Assembly: GCA_016710385.1 (NCBI GenBank)
Contig: JADJVX010000008.1
Span: 1-16,423 of the forward strand
Direction: 5' to 3'
Source: Actinomycetales bacterium
GTDB lineage: Bacteria; Actinomycetota; Actinomycetes; Actinomycetales; Dermatophilaceae
DNA length: 16,423 bases
This document shows positions 15,211-16,423 of this stretch, piece after piece. The notes under the pieces were generated by a model. It did not search any database and was not told where the DNA came from. It saw only the letters and a list, made by a program, of their open reading frames with translations. The stretch's first letter is position 1; each line of letters opens with the position of its first letter. Both the position numbers and the translations under genes were made by a program.

Positions 15211-16197
15211 GTGACCGCCATCGCCTCAACCAACTCGACCAACTCGATCAGCTCGATCCCCAGCAGAGCACTCAGGAGTCACCGAACCACGATGCGCACC
15301 TCGTTCACGCGCCGGTTCACCACGTCCATGGCGCTGGCCTACCGGCGCTGGAGCCCCGTGCGCGCTGGCATTCGAAACCCACCCACACCATCGTCGCCGG
15401 CTGGGACGGCACCCCCACTGCCGCGCCGCGTGCTCTGGTCCGCGCGCACCGCTCGCGAGTCTGGTGCCGAGCTCATGGTGCTGCGCGTCCGCCCACGGGC
15501 CACCCCCGGGCCCGGCTCGCCGCCGGCCGGGGTCTGCTCACCCGCAACGAGGCGCGCGCCGATGCCAAGCTGGCCGGTCAGATCACCCGGCGCTTCCCCG
15601 GCCTGCCGGTCCGGTTCGACATCATCGTCGGCGATCCCACGAAGGTGCTCGTCCGGCATACCCGCTCTGCTCTGGTCGTGCTCGAGCGCGCACGGCCCGG
15701 CGCGAGTCACGGGTCGCCCGCTCGGCCCGGTGACCGATGCCGTGTTGAGCGATGCCCGCGGACCGGTCGTGGTCGTGCCGGCGCTCGCCGCCGAATGCCG
15801 CGACGAGCTCCCGGTCGCCGCTGCCGGCTGGGGCCAGGACAGCGCAGAGTGGCTCACCGCGCTGGCCGGGAACACCCAGGCAACAGCCTCTGGGTCGTTG
15901 GCCGACACCGTGGCCGCCAGCCAGCTCTCCTGGCTCGTCGTCACCGGTTGCCACTGCGCCCAGGTCCGCGCCGGAAGGCGCGAAGCGGGTCTGCAGGGGG
16001 ACCACGAGATGATCTGCCGCAGCCGCGAGATCGTCCGCTCGGCGGCCTGCCCGGTTGCCGTGGTGCCCGAGCGGCTGCCCAGTCTCGAGCCGGCGGTTGA
16101 GCCGGTATGCCGGGTGGTCACCACCCTGCCCGCCCCCCGTCACGCGAGTGGACGGCGCACGAGGGGCGCTGGCGCACGGGAATTGGTCGGCGCCTGA
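15211..16197 (+). CDS. Universal stress protein, probably with two USP domains (about four indels)
   Basis: USP proteins are cytosolic Rossmann-like, often ATP-binding, and are induced in growth arrest or hypoxia. The first domain opens THTIVAGWDGTPTAAPRAL, continues WSARTARESGAELMVLRVRP and FDIIVGDPTKVLVRHTRSALVVLE, and closes GPVTDAVLSDARGPVVVVP, the usual end of a USP nucleotide-binding fold. A weaker second half (LSWLVVTGCHC...SREIVRSAACPVAVVPE) suggests a tandem, degenerate domain. The pieces lie in different frames, with changes near 15370, 15430, 15530 and 15716. The basic, Ser/Thr-rich N-terminal 50 residues, including a 9-bp repeat, are not part of the fold, so the true start may be the ATG at 15292. 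A NarL-type regulator gene lies convergent downstream, a pairing known from dormancy-type regulons. Confidence 0.75.
   Translation: MTAIASTNSTNSISSIPSRALRSHRTTMRTSFTRRFTTSMALAYRRWSPVRAGIRNPPTPSSPAGTAPPLPRRVLWSARTARESGAELMVLRVRPRATPGPGSPPAGVCSPATRRAPMPSWPVRSPGASPACRSGSTSSSAIPRRCSSGIPALLWSCSSAHGPARVTGRPLGPVTDAVLSDARGPVVVVPALAAECRDELPVAAAGWGQDSAEWLTALAGNTQATASGSLADTVAASQLSWLVVTGCHCAQVRAGRREAGLQGDHEMICRSREIVRSAACPVAVVPERLPSLEPAVEPVCRVVTTLPAPRHASGRRTRGAGARELVGA
15224..15259 (+). repeat. Four 9-bp tandem units in the 5' end of the stress protein gene
   Basis: CCTCAACCA, ACTCGACCA, ACTCGATCA and GCTCGATCC follow each other. Nine bases keep the frame, so they code a Ser/Thr/Asn/Ile-rich stretch (ASTNSTNSISSI). 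It is a low-complexity addition before the conserved domain. Confidence 0.7.
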
Positions 16198-16212
16198 GGT
16201 CGTTCCCAGAGC

Positions 16213-16254
16213 GCGAGCCCCGAGTTCTCCACCCCTGGGAGATTCGGGGCTCGC
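16213..16254. terminator. Hairpin terminator between the convergent stress protein and regulator genes
   Basis: GCGAGCCCCGA (16213-16223) pairs perfectly with TCGGGGCTCGC (16244-16254), an 11-bp GC-rich stem. Within the 20-nt loop CTCC and GGAG can pair further. It starts 15 bp after the stress protein stop and 35 bp from the regulator stop. No T-run follows on the plus strand, as is common in actinobacterial terminators; it could serve both directions. Confidence 0.75.
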
Positions 16255-16282
16255 CTGTGTGATGAGCTCGCCTGTGTGACGA
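16249..16282 (+). repeat. 17-bp tandem duplication beside the terminator
   Basis: GCTCGCCTGTGTGATGA (16249-16265) is followed directly by GCTCGCCTGTGTGACGA (16266-16282), with one difference. The first copy shares its first six bases with the right arm of the terminator hairpin, so the duplication also copied part of the stem. Confidence 0.85.
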
Positions 16283-16288
16283 GCGTGC

Positions 16289-16423
16289 TCAGGGCTCGAT
16301 GAGGCCGGTGCGGATGGCGTAACGAGTCAACTCGAGGCGGTCGCGCATGCCGAGTTTCTCCAGCAGGTTGGCCCGGTGCCGTTCGATCGTCTTGGGACTG
16401 AGCACCAACAGGTCGGCGATCTC
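16289..16423 (-). CDS. LuxR/NarL-type response regulator, C-terminal DNA-binding part (cut by window edge)
   Basis: Forty-four residues are visible, ending at a TGA (16289-16291). They form the recognition half of a LuxR-type helix-turn-helix: EIADLLVLSPKTIERHRANL, then LEKLGMRDRLELTRYAIRTG and LIEP. SPKTIERHRANLLEKL is the conserved recognition-helix segment, and the tail LTRYAIRTGLIEP is typical of two-component response regulators rather than quorum sensors. The receiver domain would lie beyond the window. Convergent placement with a universal stress protein gene suggests, but does not show, a stress or redox two-component system. Confidence 0.9.
   Translation of the reverse strand, partial: EIADLLVLSPKTIERHRANLLEKLGMRDRLELTRYAIRTGLIEP

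Larger units (their letters stand above)
1075..16112. repeat. Dispersed octamer GTATGCCG, 35 copies across the window
   Basis: The octamer occurs on the plus strand at (first base) 1075, 1191, 1646, 2518, 3011, 3563, 4115, 4368, 5116, 6469, 7103, 7410, 8061, 9327, 10802, 11791, 12687, 14986 and 16105. Its reverse, CGGCATAC, is at 1170, 2646, 3992, 5460, 5698, 6934, 9116, 9483, 10663, 12157, 12493, 13226, 14243, 14925, 14965 and 15654. A 36th copy at 14945 has one change. Most lie in genes, in several codon phases; a few are between genes. Confidence 0.9.

Noticed and set aside
1..16423. tRNA or rRNA genes, insertion sequences, prophage or integrase genes
   Set aside because: No tRNA cloverleaf or CCA-end pattern, rRNA-like sequence, transposase motif or terminal inverted repeat was recognised by eye on either strand.

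Overview
The window comes from a very GC-rich chromosome, roughly 70% G+C by eye, with GTG starts, tightly packed genes and typical actinobacterial families: an SAV_915 protein, an EspC/WXG-type secretion partner pair, a mycothiol-transferase-like DinB protein, and a universal stress protein beside a NarL-type regulator. An actinobacterium, perhaps of the Intrasporangiaceae/Dermatophilaceae branch, is the best guess; the family level is inference only.

Layout. Positions 1-2271 (minus strand) are a molybdate operon read from right to left: an HTH-TOBE regulator, modA, modB and modC (cut by the window edge), each pair joined by a 4-bp ATGA overlap. Divergent from it, 2323-5658 (plus) is the biotin operon bioA-bioF-bioD, followed by a low-molecular-weight tyrosine phosphatase (5714-6226) and purB (6311-7721). 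Positions 7760-9314 (minus) carry a glyoxalase-like protein and a TrmH/SpoU RNA 2'-O-methyltransferase. Positions 9351-11827 (minus) hold a compact four-gene set: an SAV_915 protein, an EspC-like small helical protein with a YxxxD tail, a 396-aa WXG-type protein ending in a glycine-zipper hydrophobic region, and a four-helix membrane protein. I read this as a candidate type VII-secreted membrane-active effector with its immunity protein. Positions 11891-13986 (minus) hold a Cof-type HAD phosphatase directly behind serS, then a DinB-like protein (14052-14586). A 620-bp gene-free region full of tandem repeats follows (14587-15210), then a universal stress protein (15211-16197, plus), a hairpin terminator, and the C-terminus of a LuxR/NarL response regulator (16289-16423, minus).

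Two window-wide features matter most. First, the octamer GTATGCCG occurs 35 times, on both strands and about equally often, where about 0.6 would be expected by chance. It is used even where it forces rare codons (ATA, TAT), and it forms a 20-bp-spaced cluster at 14916-14995. This is the most novel signal I can see. Second, about 26 single-base indels break ten genes, including essential ones (serS, purB). In nearly every case restoring one base recovers a normal family sequence, so I treat them as sequencing errors and annotate whole genes across them. Gene ends are given for the restored reading.
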